Assembly (NCBI RefSeq): GCF_014323705.1
Contig: NZ_JABVEC010000009.1
Location: 1 to 64,000 of the forward strand
Direction of reading: 5' to 3'
From: Actinomadura alba
GTDB lineage: Bacteria; Actinomycetota; Actinomycetes; Streptosporangiales; Streptosporangiaceae
DNA: 64,000 nt
The translations under genes and the position numbers were made by a program. Shown piece by piece: positions 18,735-27,087 of this stretch; positions within the stretch are counted from its first letter, which is position 1; each line of letters begins with the position of its first letter. The notes below the pieces were generated by a model. The model was not told where the DNA came from. It saw nothing but the letters and a program-made list of their open reading frames with translations, and searched no databases.

Positions 18735-19748
18735 CTACGGTGCGACCGCCTCTGACACGGCCCGGCTGACCAGCGCGGCGACGTGCTCGACCGTCGCGAC
18801 GCCCTCGGCCATGGACGCATTGCCCTTGGAGAGAACGGCGATCAGGTAGTCGTGACCGCTGCCGCGCACCCGGCCGATGCTGTTGATCGTCCAGCGGCCG
18901 CCGTCCCTCTGCCGGGGCAGCCAGCCGTTCTTCAGTGCCGTCGTGTCGCCGTCACCGGCGGCCGCGCTGACCCCCCACGACTGGGTGGAGTCGACGTCGG
19001 CCATCAGCCCGAGCGCGTACCGGCGACCGGCCGCGCTGAGCGGGCTGTCACTCGACGTGAGGGCTCGCAGGATGCGGATCTGGTCGGCCACGCTCGTCGT
19101 GGTCGAGCCCCAGTAACCACCGGGACCGGGCGTGGTGTCGCGCAGGCCGAGCCTGCTGTTCGCGGTGGCCAGACCGGACGAGCCGCCGATCCGGTTCCAC
19201 AACTCGGCGGCGGCGCCATTGTCGCTGACGCGGATCATGCGCGTGGCCAGGCTTCGCTCACTGGCGGTCAGCCGCCGTTTCTTCCGCTGCGCTTGCAGCA
19301 GGAGCGCCGCCAGGATGTCGACCTTGACGATGCTGGCGGCGGCGGTTCGCAGCCGGGTGTTGTATCCGTATGTGAGGCCCGTGGCCAGGTCACGGATCGA
19401 CGCTGAGACCTGACCCGACCGATCGTCCAGATATCTGTCGAGGTCGCGGGTCAGCCTGGTGCGCTCCGATGCCGAGAGGCGACGCGTCGAGGCGGACGTC
19501 AGTGTCGGCGTCGGTGTCGGTGTAGGGATCGGGGTCGGAGCTGGTGTCGGGGTGCGGGCAGGAGCGGCGACGGACGACGAGGGGTCGGGGACCGCGCGGG
19601 AGCGGGCGGCGGTGTACTCCACCGTGCCGGCACCGAGAACGATGACCACGAGGATGGAAAGCCCCGCGTGCAGAGCCGCGGAACGCCACGAAGGTCGGGG
19701 CCGCCGCACGCGATTCGCGAGGGCTTGCCGGGCCCGCCTCAACATCAT
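18735..19748 (-). CDS. Membrane-anchored class A beta-lactamase-like serine hydrolase
   Basis: A 337-residue protein. A membrane anchor (HAGLSILVVIVLGAGTVEYTA, about residues 28-48) is followed by a wall-spanning Pro/Thr linker of TP-type repeats (about 64-84) and a beta-lactamase/penicillin-binding-type domain. All three active-site motifs are visible: S-x-x-K in ASIVKVD, S-D-N in RVSDNGAA, and K-x-G as LKNGW. The omega-loop glutamate of true class A beta-lactamases (E-x-x-L-N) is not obvious, so a peptidoglycan-related esterase or peptidase role outside the membrane is at least as likely as antibiotic hydrolysis. Convergent with phoD. Confidence 0.8.
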   Translation of the reverse strand: MMLRRARQALANRVRRPRPSWRSAALHAGLSILVVIVLGAGTVEYTAARSRAVPDPSSSVAAPARTPTPAPTPIPTPTPTPTLTSASTRRLSASERTRLTRDLDRYLDDRSGQVSASIRDLATGLTYGYNTRLRTAAASIVKVDILAALLLQAQRKKRRLTASERSLATRMIRVSDNGAAAELWNRIGGSSGLATANSRLGLRDTTPGPGGYWGSTTTSVADQIRILRALTSSDSPLSAAGRRYALGLMADVDSTQSWGVSAAAGDGDTTALKNGWLPRQRDGGRWTINSIGRVRGSGHDYLIAVLSKGNASMAEGVATVEHVAALVSRAVSEAVAP

Positions 19749-19840
19749 GGAGGTGAGGCTGCGGCACGTACCTTGATATCGGCTGAGAGGGAGCTGAGAA
19801 CCCCCTGTGATGCCTCAGAAGGGTCTTGTTATTGATCGCC

Positions 19841-20323
19841 TCAGTCCGCTGGAAGGGCGGCTGGGCAGGTGAAGTCGGCCGGGTCGAGGCCGGCCTTGGC
19901 CAGCAGGATGCGGAGCTGCTGCTGCTCCTCGCCAGCCAGGCGACCCAGTGGCGAACCCGCGGTCACGGCCTCGACGAACCGGGCCCGCGTCGCGACCCCC
20001 TGCCGCGTCAGCATGATCACCTTGACCCGCCGGTCGGCGGGATCGGTCTGCCGGTGGATCAGCCCCCGCCGTTCGAGCCTGTCAATGATGAAGGAGACTG
20101 TTGACGGATCGCAGTTCATCGTCGCCGCCAGCGCCCGCATGGACGGTGGGGCGGCCTCGGGGTCGAGCCGCCACAGAGCGGTGACGAGTGGCTCGGTGAG
20201 CTCCAGCTCCTTCAGCAGGTCAGCGGTGGAGACGCTGGTCTGGGCCGTGAGGGTGAAGATCTGCTTGAGGAGCGTCTGCACCAGCGGTTCGTCGGTGCTG
20301 CCAGGCGTGCCCACCTGTCGCAC
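19841..20323 (-). CDS. MarR-family transcriptional regulator
   Basis: A 160-residue winged-helix regulator. Recognition elements are MRALAATMNCDPSTVSFIIDRLERRGLIHRQTDPADRRVKVIMLT, the typical MarR helix-turn-helix and wing with the D-x-R motif. It is transcribed divergently from the NmrA-like gene; a 7-bp inverted repeat lies between them and is the likely operator. The GTG at 20323 is preferred: an upstream in-frame ATG at 20386 would run through the operator. MarR proteins are usually repressors released by a small ligand; the neighbouring oxidoreductase is the probable target. Confidence 0.8.
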   Translation of the reverse strand: MRQVGTPGSTDEPLVQTLLKQIFTLTAQTSVSTADLLKELELTEPLVTALWRLDPEAAPPSMRALAATMNCDPSTVSFIIDRLERRGLIHRQTDPADRRVKVIMLTRQGVATRARFVEAVTAGSPLGRLAGEEQQQLRILLAKAGLDPADFTCPAALPAD

Positions 20324-20351
20324 GATAGATGGTTGCTCCAAAGATTGAAAA

Positions 20352-20379
20352 CTCCAAGCACTCGTGGGAATACTTGGAG
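20352..20379. promoter_or_regulatory. Inverted repeat between MarR and NmrA genes
   Basis: CTCCAAG (20352-20358) and CTTGGAG (20373-20379) form a perfect 7-bp inverted repeat with a 14-bp spacer, midway between the divergent starts at 20323 and 20413. Likely the MarR operator. Confidence 0.55.
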
Positions 20380-20412
20380 ACTCCATTAATCTTGGGTAAC
20401 GGAGGCTGTGGC

Positions 20413-21027
20413 ATGCGGTTGGCGATCTTTGGCGGCACCGGCCAGGTCGGCCGTCAACTGGTCCAGCAGGCGCTGGACCGCAAGCACAAGGTCACCGCGC
20501 TGGTCCGCGATCCGGCCAGGGCGCCCGTCCACGATCGGCTCCGGATCGTACAGGGGGACGTGCGGGATGCGCGAGCTGTCCAAAAGACGCTTACCGGGTC
20601 CGATGCCGTGCTCAGCGCGCTGGGCCAGCGACGCTTGCGCGGGGTCACCGTCTGCACCGACGGGATGCGCGCCATCCTGCCCGCGATGCAGACCCACGGC
20701 GTCACCCGGCTGCTGGCCGTCAGTGGCTACGGCGTCGCCGACAGCCGGCACCACGGCGTCTACGTCACCAGCCTCTGGCTCATGATCAGATCCATCATGC
20801 GAGACAAAGAGCGGATGGAAGAACTCATCAAAGGCAGCGATACCCGATGGACCATCATCCGTCCGGCGGTCCTGACCAGCGGTCCGCGCACGGGCGGCTA
20901 CCGCACCGGCACTGGCCTTCACCTGGCGTACGGCTCGAAAGTGTCCCACGCTGACGTCGCCGACTTCATGCTTTCCCAACTCACCTGCGACGACCACGTT
21001 CACCAGGCCGTCGCAATCAGGTCCTAA
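20413..21027 (+). CDS. NmrA/SDR-type NAD(P)-binding protein
   Basis: A 204-residue atypical short-chain dehydrogenase. It starts with a dinucleotide-binding loop, [21 protein letters not shown], then ALVRDPAR and [11 protein letters not shown], a LLAVSGYGV strand and [12 protein letters not shown], all typical of NmrA-like/NAD(P)H-binding proteins. Many of these sense redox state or reduce quinones rather than act on sugars. The start is set by GGAGG at 20401-20405. It is divergent from a MarR regulator that probably represses it. Confidence 0.85.
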   Translation: MRLAIFGGTGQVGRQLVQQALDRKHKVTALVRDPARAPVHDRLRIVQGDVRDARAVQKTLTGSDAVLSALGQRRLRGVTVCTDGMRAILPAMQTHGVTRLLAVSGYGVADSRHHGVYVTSLWLMIRSIMRDKERMEELIKGSDTRWTIIRPAVLTSGPRTGGYRTGTGLHLAYGSKVSHADVADFMLSQLTCDDHVHQAVAIRS

Positions 21028-21054
21028 GTGCTTGTCGGAGCAGGATCTTGCTAT

Positions 21055-21330
21055 TGGTGTTCGAGGGGGCGTGGGCCTTGACGGGTGGCAGGGCGTCCGC
21101 TGCGGGCGAGGCGGCGGGTCATGAGGCCGATGGCGGCCCAGCGGATCATGGCTTCGCTGGTGGCCGGGTGGGCGTTCGTAGTCACGTGCGAGCCTGCGGT
21201 GGGCGGTGAGCCACGCCAGAGTCCGCTCGACCGCCCACCGGCGGGGCAGCACAGCAAATCCCCTTTGATCTGCGGGTTTACGGACGACGCTGACCGTGGT
21301 GCGAAGGGTGCTGGTGGCCCAGTCCAGCAG
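21055..21330 (-). pseudogene. IS5-family transposase remnant (C-terminal, frameshifted)
   Basis: On the minus strand the translation reads [20 protein letters not shown], then [20 protein letters not shown] and RRLARDYE, the C-terminal part of IS5-group DDE transposases with the catalytic glutamate region. One extra C near 21178-21180 then shifts the frame; the expected continuation [22 protein letters not shown] is found one frame over. The N-terminal two thirds are missing and no inverted repeats are recognisable, so this is an old, dead copy. Confidence 0.75.
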
Positions 21331-21495
21331 CCGATTGTCGAGAATGCTTATCAGCTCGGCGATCCCGTTCACGCCGGGCACCCGCTATCGGCAGGTCGGT
21401 GTCACAGTCGTCATCGCGTATTCCGTTGCCGGGTTGTAGGAGCACGGCGGGCGTTGCGGATGCGCCCGCCGTGCGAGAGCGGTGAGGGGATGCGG

Positions 21496-22533
21496 TCAGG
21501 CGGCGGCGCGTTCGTTGACGGGTCGGCGGCGGAGGTTCGAGCGCTGGATGGCCGGGGGCAAGTAGGCGGACTGGTCGGGCGTTCCGACATCGGTGCCGGG
21601 TGGGACGATCTCGTCGATCCGGTCGAGGATCTCGTCGGTGAGGGTGACGTCGAGGCCGGCGAGCAGGTCGTCGAGCTGCTCCATGGTGCGCGGCCCGATG
21701 ATCGCGCTGGTCACGCCGGGATTAGTGATCGCGAACGCCATCGCGAGGTGGGTCATCGGCAGGCCCGCCTCGTCGGCGAGCGGAATGAGCTGTTCGACGG
21801 CGTCGAGCCGACGCTCGTCACTGAAGCTCGTCAAGAGGGCGGCGCGGCGGAGGTCGGTCTGCTGGCCCTTGCGGATGCGCCCGGTGAGCATTCCCTTCGC
21901 GAGCGGGCTCCACACGAGCGTGCCCATCCCATAGCGTTGGGCGACGGGCAGCACCTCGGTTTCGATGCCGCGGTTGAGGATCGAGTAGGTCGGTTGTTCG
22001 GTGCGGAACCGTTCCAGACCGCGCCGCTCGGCCACCCACTGGGCTTCGATGATGTCGGAGGCGGGCATCGTGGACGACCCGATCACCCGGACTTTACCGC
22101 TGTGGATCAGGTCCGAGAGCGCGGAAAGCGTCTCTTCGATGTCGGTGTCGGGGTCCGGTCGGTGGATTTGGTAGAGGTCGATGTGGTCGGTCTGCAAGCG
22201 ACGCAGCGAGTTCTCAACCGCGGTCATGATCCAGCGCCTGGAGTTGCCTCGCTGATTGGGATCATCACCCATCGGGAGATGCAGCTTGGTCGCAAGGACG
22301 ACGTCGTCGCGACGCCCCTTGAGCGCCTTTCCCACGATCTCTTCGGACTCGCCGTGGGAGTACGCGTCGGCGGTGTCAACGAAGTTGATCCCTGCATCCA
22401 GCGCTCTGTGGATGATGCGGATCGAGTCGTCGTGGTCGGGGTTGCCGATGGCGCCGATGGCCCCGAACATCATTGCGCCGAGCGCGTAGGGACTGACCTT
22501 GATGCCGGTCCGGCCGAGGGTTCGGTACTGCAT
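21496..22533 (-). CDS. Aldo/keto reductase (first of three in the window)
   Basis: A 345-residue NADPH-dependent aldo/keto reductase. The TIM-barrel catalytic tetrad is visible as Asp and Tyr in NFVDTADAYSHGESE, Lys in VLATKLHLP and His in DLYQIHRPDPDT. The cofactor loop is SAIIGPRTMEQL. The substrate is unknown; this branch (YajO/Gre3-like) reduces many aldehydes and quinones. It is divergent from a TetR regulator, with paired 15-bp palindromes between them, so it is probably the repressed target. An IS5 remnant lies 165 bp downstream. Confidence 0.9.
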   Translation of the reverse strand: MQYRTLGRTGIKVSPYALGAMMFGAIGAIGNPDHDDSIRIIHRALDAGINFVDTADAYSHGESEEIVGKALKGRRDDVVLATKLHLPMGDDPNQRGNSRRWIMTAVENSLRRLQTDHIDLYQIHRPDPDTDIEETLSALSDLIHSGKVRVIGSSTMPASDIIEAQWVAERRGLERFRTEQPTYSILNRGIETEVLPVAQRYGMGTLVWSPLAKGMLTGRIRKGQQTDLRRAALLTSFSDERRLDAVEQLIPLADEAGLPMTHLAMAFAITNPGVTSAIIGPRTMEQLDDLLAGLDVTLTDEILDRIDEIVPPGTDVGTPDQSAYLPPAIQRSNLRRRPVNERAAA

Positions 22534-22601
22534 GCGGTTTCTCCTGAGGTTGTGGTCGAGGTGTAGTGGGCGCTGTGTCGGTGCCGTACCCTGAACCGAA
22601 G

Positions 22602-22639
22602 CGGAAAGTTATTCCGGAACTATACGGAAAGACTTTCCG
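22602..22639. promoter_or_regulatory. Paired palindromic operators, AKR/TetR module 1
   Basis: CGGAAAGTTATTCCG (22602-22616) and CGGAAAGACTTTCCG (22625-22639) are two 15-bp palindromes at 23-bp pitch, both of CGGAA-N5-TTCCG form; the second has 7-bp arms. They lie between the divergent AKR and TetR starts and are the probable TetR operators. Confidence 0.7.
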
Positions 22640-22661
22640 GTTATGCAAGCGAAGGAGGGTC

Positions 22662-23303
22662 GTGACGGAGAACACGGCGCCGACCGGAGTCGGCTCGACC
22701 GGCTCTGCGCGTCCGGGCGCACTCGAACGCGCGCCGCGCCGGCTGCGCGCCGACGCGCAACGCAACATCGACGCCTTGCTTGAGGCAGCGAAGGCCGCCT
22801 TCGGCACGTCAGGCGTGGATGCGCCCGCGAAGGAGATCGCTGATCTGGCCGGCGTCGGAGTCGGAACGCTGTACCGGCATTTCCCGCAGCGCTCGGACCT
22901 GGTCAAGGCCGTGTTTCAGCGCGAGGTGGATGCCTGCGCCGACGCGGCCCCGGCGCTGACCGCAGCACACGAGCCAGGAGTGGCACTCGGGAAGTGGCTC
23001 CACCGGTACACCGAATTCCTCGCGACCAAACGAGGACTCGCTACAGCCCTTCACTCGGGCGATCCGGCGTTCGACGCCCTGCCCGGCTACTTCATGCAGC
23101 GACTCGAACCCACCCTCGGGTCACTGCTCGAAGCCGCAACAGCGAGTGGCGAGATTCGTGCCGACATCAGCCCCAAGTACCTCCTGTACGCCGTCGCCAA
23201 TCTGTGCCTGCCCGTGGCGGACGAGGGAGTCGCGTACAGCCAACGCATGGTCGCGCTCCTCATCGACGGACTACGCTACGGTGCCGAGCTTCAGCAGCCG
23301 TGA
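22662..23303 (+). CDS. TetR-family transcriptional regulator
   Basis: A 213-residue regulator. The helix-turn-helix covers about residues 25-75: RLRADAQRNIDALLEAAKAAF, then AKEIADLAGVGVGTLYRHFPQRSDLVKAVF. The C-terminal ligand domain contains YTEFLATKRGLATAL, as in TetR_C SbtR-like proteins. The GTG at 22662 is chosen because GGAGGG lies four bases upstream. It is divergent from an aldo/keto reductase gene and probably binds the two palindromes between them. A second module of the same design lies near 48.6-50.3 kb. Confidence 0.85.
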   Translation: MTENTAPTGVGSTGSARPGALERAPRRLRADAQRNIDALLEAAKAAFGTSGVDAPAKEIADLAGVGVGTLYRHFPQRSDLVKAVFQREVDACADAAPALTAAHEPGVALGKWLHRYTEFLATKRGLATALHSGDPAFDALPGYFMQRLEPTLGSLLEAATASGEIRADISPKYLLYAVANLCLPVADEGVAYSQRMVALLIDGLRYGAELQQP

Positions 23304-23427
23304 GCACGTCCGCGTCGACACCGTCCATCAATCGGTGCACGACGTCGCTGGTGACCTCCGCCTGCTCGCCGGACGCGACGTTGTCCCATATCCTCATGGC
23401 CTGCTGAGCGCGCACGTCGATAGGCGG

Positions 23428-23554
23428 GTCCTCCAGCAGGAAGCCGGCGTTTCCGCGGAAACGCTCGATCCGCTGCACGAGGCGCCGCCACCTGGTCGAC
23501 GGCGCGGCGGCGGGTGCCACAGTTCGGGGGCTTGCTGTGGTGTCCGCGCCGCCG
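23428..23554. repeat. 127-bp direct repeat, copy 1
   Basis: This segment recurs at 25785-25911 in the same orientation with one mismatch (GCCGGCG here, GCCGACG there). On the minus strand both copies keep an open frame reading RWRRLVQRIERFRGN, so a piece of coding sequence may have been duplicated. I do not recognise the protein. The copy starts 125 bp past the TetR stop. Confidence 0.9.
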
Positions 23555-23563
23555 AATCGGCCA

Positions 23564-23835
23564 TCACCGCACAGGCCTGCCCGACATGGCAAGGAGCATC
23601 GCCTCGGAGTACGGCGGTTCGCTCGTAATCCGGCCGGCGGGCTGCCACCCCCAGCGCAGATAAAGGCTGTACGCGGGCGCCTCGGTTAGAGCGGCGAGTG
23701 TGGCGTACGGCTCATCGCGACCACGGAGAAGCTCCTCATGGAGGGTGCCTCCAATCTCATGACCTCGGTACGCGGGCAGCACAAGCAACTCGATCACCGC
23801 GAACTTGAAGGCCGCCCAGATGCGCGGGGAAGGGG
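23564..23835 (-). pseudogene. GNAT acetyltransferase, C-terminal fragment
   Basis: The minus strand reads FKFAVIELLVLPAYRGHEIG, then HEELLRGRDEPYATLAALTE and APAYSLYLRWGWQPAGRI, which are the acetyl-CoA-binding loop (R-G-x-x-I/G) and last strands of a GNAT acetyltransferase. The N-terminal half is absent: at about 23830 the sequence switches to an IS701-type transposase fragment. The intact GNAT at 28536-29114 is clearly related (ARTGHGIAHALHDELLKGRR, YTAWGWKHVAQL). I take this as a broken paralogue. Confidence 0.65.
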
Positions 23836-24033
23836 CATTGGCGTGGCCAGTGCCCAGCAGTTCCCGGACACGCCCGGCATCAACAGCGCACGCACATAGG
23901 CCATCGCGTTCGACCGCAGGTCACTGCGGGAGAAGATCGGTGAGAGAGCATCCGCGAGTTGCGTGAGATGGTCGGCGGAGCCCGCCAGCCCTGCACGGTC
24001 GGCGGAGGTTGCCAGATTCTCATCGTGCGTCAT
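23836..24033 (-). pseudogene. IS701-family transposase, N-terminal fragment
   Basis: From GTG/ATG 24033 the frame reads MTHDENLATSADRAG, then LADALSPIFSRSDLRSNAMA and YVRALLMPGVSGNCWALA. The SRSDLR, a short helix, then GNCWALAE pattern is the start of IS701-group DDE transposases. The match stops abruptly after CWALA, where GNAT-like sequence begins. Only about 65 residues remain of a protein of roughly 400. Confidence 0.6.
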
Positions 24034-24102
24034 GACGCAATGCTCACAGGTGGCGCCGGGCCATCAGCCGGACCCCGCATCGTCCTCGGCGCGCAGCCGC
24101 GG

Positions 24103-24987
24103 TCAGCTCGCCGCCAGGACCCGTTCAAGCGTGGCGTAGCCTGCCGGTTCCCAGGTCGGCTTGCCCCCGGGCAGACCGAGCCTGCCGTTTCGTCCGATCC
24201 CGATCAGGCCCAGGGCGCGCAGGACAGCCCAGCCGCGGGCCCTGGTGATGGTGGCTTCGTCGGCCAGCTCATAGGCGTCGAAGAACCGACTCGCCGCGCC
24301 GGCAGGCAACAGGATCCAGGCGGCTGAAAGATCGGTCGCGGGATCGCCTGCGCACATATCGCCGAAGTCGATCACCCCAGCGAGCATCCCGTCCCTGACG
24401 ACCACGTTCGCCGGATGCAAGTCACCATGCAGCCACAGCGGCGCGCCCTGCCAGGCGGGCGCCGCGATGGCCCTCTCCGACACCTCCCACGCAGCGTCAG
24501 CGTCCGCGTAGTCGGCAATGACCTCGAACCAGCCGTCGACCCGCTGCAAACCGGCCAGGGGGGCGCTGCGCGAAGGGCTGACCGGGGCGTCAGCCGGCGC
24601 CTTTTGATGCAGCGCCCTCAGGAACCCCGCGAGGATCTCGGCCGCCTCAATGCGCGTGATCGGCGCACGATCGGCCGGCTCACCCTCGACCCAGCGCGCG
24701 ATCGACCAGGTGTGCTCGAACAGGCTCGATGGCTTGCCAATGCGCACTGGGGCGGGTGTTGGCAGCGGCAGGCGCTCGGCCAACATCGGCAGCCACGTCT
24801 GCTCCGTGTGCAGCAGAGCCGGCGCTCGCTCGGTGCGTGGCAAGCGCACGGCCAGCTCCTCCCCAAGGCGCCACTGTTGGTTATCCCAGCCTCCGCTGAC
24901 GTCACGCAGCTCTAGGTCCGCGAGATCCGGGTGCTGATCCCGCAGCAGCGCGCGCACCAGGTCCTGCTCGAACTTCAACTCGTCCAT
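24103..24987 (-). CDS. Aminoglycoside phosphotransferase family (APH/choline-kinase fold)
   Basis: A 294-residue kinase-fold protein. The nucleotide loop region is SGGWDNQQWRLGEELAVRLPR, the catalytic loop WLHGDLHPANVVV (Brenner motif H-G-D-x-x-x-x-N) and the metal-binding aspartate GVIDFGDMCAGDPATDLS. Such enzymes phosphorylate aminoglycosides, macrolides or unrelated alcohols; the substrate cannot be read from sequence. The ATG at 24987 follows GGAGG. It lies inside the segment bounded by 127-bp repeats and looks intact. Confidence 0.85.
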   Translation of the reverse strand: MDELKFEQDLVRALLRDQHPDLADLELRDVSGGWDNQQWRLGEELAVRLPRTERAPALLHTEQTWLPMLAERLPLPTPAPVRIGKPSSLFEHTWSIARWVEGEPADRAPITRIEAAEILAGFLRALHQKAPADAPVSPSRSAPLAGLQRVDGWFEVIADYADADAAWEVSERAIAAPAWQGAPLWLHGDLHPANVVVRDGMLAGVIDFGDMCAGDPATDLSAAWILLPAGAASRFFDAYELADEATITRARGWAVLRALGLIGIGRNGRLGLPGGKPTWEPAGYATLERVLAAS

Positions 24988-25243
24988 TGATGAACCTCCG
25001 ATCACTGGCATGCGCAGGCACGCCAGCACCGGTCGAACGTAGCAGGCGGAAATTGCGCACGGCCCTGGTTCGGCCGACGATGCCGACCCCTCGAATCCAC
25101 CCGGTTGCGCTACTGGGCGCAGATACGCCGCGCTCATTACCTGACGAGCAGTCACTCAGCGAAGTCCGACTGCCGTATTAGGCTCCGGAGGGAGAACGCC
25201 GCGCTTTACGAGCTCGTTCACCGGGATCTCATTCTTGACCCAC

Positions 25244-25549
25244 TCAACGAGTTCTGCGAGGTCCTCGCTTGGCCGGAAGTCGCACCTGCGCAGTTTGGTA
25301 GTCGGCCTCAAGGCGGTTCCAGAGTCGGGCCGGCATACCGGTCACCAGCTCAAGGCGAGCGGCTACTTCCGGCGACAGCGGGACCAAACCCTGGATGAGC
25401 TGGTTGACGTGCTTGAGGCTGAGAGCGAGGCGAGCAGCCAGTTGCCGCTGGGTCATGCCCAGCTCATCGAGGAATTCGCGGATGGTCTCACCCGGCGGGA
25501 CGGCATAGTCCGGCTCGTAATCCCGGTAGAGCTTCGGGGTCGTCGCCAT
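25244..25549 (-). CDS. higA: HigA-like XRE antitoxin
   Basis: A 101-residue XRE-type protein of the HigA addiction-module family: YAVPPGETIREFLDELGMTQ, then RQLAARLALSLKHVNQLIQG and LVPLSPEVAARLELVTGMPARLW, the standard antitoxin helix-turn-helix with its tail. In HigBA modules the toxin gene precedes the antitoxin. Here the preceding minus-strand sequence (25578-25700) is only the toxin's C-terminus, so the antitoxin appears orphaned. Start MATTPKLYRDYEPD at 25549 is the natural domain start. Confidence 0.8.
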   Translation of the reverse strand: MATTPKLYRDYEPDYAVPPGETIREFLDELGMTQRQLAARLALSLKHVNQLIQGLVPLSPEVAARLELVTGMPARLWNRLEADYQTAQVRLPAKRGPRRTR

Positions 25550-25577
25550 CGCCCTCACTTCCTTCTCAATTCGCTCC

Positions 25578-25700
25578 TCAACCATCGTGGTAGTCAGCGA
25601 TCTCAACGACCAATGCGGCCACGCCATCAGGGATGCTGTGATCCCTCCGCTCGCCTGCCGTCATCGGGCGGAAGATCAGCCGCATCCCCAGTGCAGGCGG
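25578..25700 (-). pseudogene. HigB/RelE-type toxin, C-terminal remnant
   Basis: About 40 residues ending MRLIFRPM, a short insert, then VAALVVEIADYHDG. This is the closing pattern of RelE/HigB toxins (R-L-I-F-x-P ... V-x-I-x-D-Y-H). It ends 28 bp before the HigA start, the expected toxin-antitoxin spacing. Upstream, the frame runs into unrelated sequence and the 127-bp repeat, so the toxin's N-terminus and most of its fold are lost. Confidence 0.6.
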
Positions 25701-25784
25701 AAGGCGTAGCAATATTAACCAGATAGGTAAACGCTGCCCTCTCCCGCGGGGAAGAACTGTGTCACAATCTGACCTTGATCGTTT

Positions 25785-25911
25785 GTCCTCCAGCAGGAAG
25801 CCGACGTTTCCGCGGAAACGCTCGATCCGCTGCACGAGGCGCCGCCACCTGGTCGACGGCGCGGCGGCGGGTGCCACAGTTCGGGGGCTTGCTGTGGTGT
25901 CCGCGCCGCCG
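25785..25911. repeat. 127-bp direct repeat, copy 2
   Basis: Near-identical partner of 23428-23554 (one mismatch), same orientation, 2357 bp away. It is followed on the right by a GC-rich inverted repeat. Together the copies bound the scarred segment containing the IS701, GNAT and toxin remnants. Confidence 0.9.
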
Positions 25912-25924
25912 CACCGTCTCGGAG

Positions 25925-25965
25925 GGTCGTACGGCCCGCTCCGGCGAGGTACCGGCCGTACGACC
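25925..25965 (-). terminator. Hairpin downstream of the ATP-binding protein gene
   Basis: GGTCGTACGGCC (25925-25936) and GGCCGTACGACC (25954-25965) form a perfect 12-bp stem with a 17-base loop, 55 bp beyond the stop of the minus-strand gene ending at 26021. Confidence 0.6.
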
Positions 25966-26020
25966 TCGCCCGGGCCTTCCCCTGCCCGGGAGTACGGGAA
26001 GAACCAGATGACGCCCACGA

Positions 26021-26881
26021 CTACCGACCCTGACCGGCAGAGGATGGAGTCGGATCAGAACGGCGAGGTGAGCCGTGATGGTCTGACGGGTGTTCCGCCG
26101 TAGCCGGGCCCAGTCGGGCACGAGCCAGCAGTTCGGCCAGACCGGCCGCCGACGAGGAGCTGACCAGCCCGTCCCAGGCGGCGTTTGGGCGTTTGGGGCA
26201 CGCCCACCACCGGAGTGTCGAGTTCCCGTACCAGGCCAGGAACGCGCCGAACCGCGTCCGCAGCCGCCGCTCGGCGGATGCGATCGTCTCCTGTTGGATC
26301 TGCTCGAACACCGTCGTAGGAGCGGGCTGCTCGGCCGGCCATGGCACTTCAGCCCACACCACCCGGCCACGCGTGTCGCCGATCACGCCGGTACGTACCG
26401 ATAGCTCCTGGACCATCTGCAGTCCACGGCCGTGTTCATCGAATCCATCCAGCTCATCGCTGTAGGGCCTCTTGAGGATCTTGGGCTGGCCGGGGCCGCC
26501 ACCGTCGGCGACCGCAACCCCTACGACCGTCCCGTCGCAGGTCACCTCAACGGCGAAGAACCTGCCCGGGCGCCCGGACGCCGAATGCCTGACCGCGTTC
26601 GCCGCCAGCTCCACCGCCACCGTGACGACATCACACCGCGCCTGGCAGTCAGGTAATAGATCCGCAAGCCAACGCCGCAGCTCACGCAACTGACCCTCAG
26701 CGCCGGGAAACACCTGCCGCCAACGAATTGCAGTATCGGAAGAAAACGCTGAAGGGAGCGGAACACTCTCTTCAGACATTTCGGTCGGTCGAGATGAAAC
26801 AGCTGCATCCGCGTAAGCGCCACCAGCACTCGTGGCGAGAGCATCAAGGGACCCGATGGCTTCCTGAGGATAGCCGTTCAC
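26021..26881 (-). CDS. ATP-binding protein, anti-sigma-regulatory-kinase-like (HATPase_c_2)
   Basis: A 286-residue protein with a GHKL ATPase domain at about residues 55-185: N-box VAVELAANAVRHS, G1-like VAVADGGGPGQPKIL, then DEHGRGLQMVQELS. Such single-domain ATPases of actinomycetes resemble RsbW/SpoIIAB anti-sigma kinases and often sit beside XRE regulators, as here. The C-terminal 90 residues (ERRLRTRFGAFLAWYGNSTL onward) are extra. The GTG at 26881 is supported by GGAGG six bases upstream. Divergent from the XRE gene at 27088. Confidence 0.8.
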   Translation of the reverse strand: MNGYPQEAIGSLDALATSAGGAYADAAVSSRPTEMSEESVPLPSAFSSDTAIRWRQVFPGAEGQLRELRRWLADLLPDCQARCDVVTVAVELAANAVRHSASGRPGRFFAVEVTCDGTVVGVAVADGGGPGQPKILKRPYSDELDGFDEHGRGLQMVQELSVRTGVIGDTRGRVVWAEVPWPAEQPAPTTVFEQIQQETIASAERRLRTRFGAFLAWYGNSTLRWWACPKRPNAAWDGLVSSSSAAGLAELLARARLGPATAEHPSDHHGSPRRSDPTPSSAGQGR

Positions 26882-27087
26882 CGATGACCTCCGAATTCAC
26901 CGTTTGAGCGTGCGCCCGACAGTCAAGCCGTCACCGAGTGGAGACACCAACCACTGCTATGGCAGTACGGGTTTGGCGATGCGGTGCCACATTGGCACTA
27001 GGGCTGATGGAGAAGCTCCGTCGGCCCGCCTACGGTGATGGGGTAACCGCGTAGGCTTTTGTCGATCTTGAATGCCCAGAGAGCGCA

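Noticed and set aside
23260..23592. Minus-strand frame through repeat copy 1 (RIWDNVASGEQAEVTSDVVH).
   Set aside because: The composition looks protein-like, but it overlaps the TetR 3' end and I cannot identify a family; kept only as a note on the repeat.
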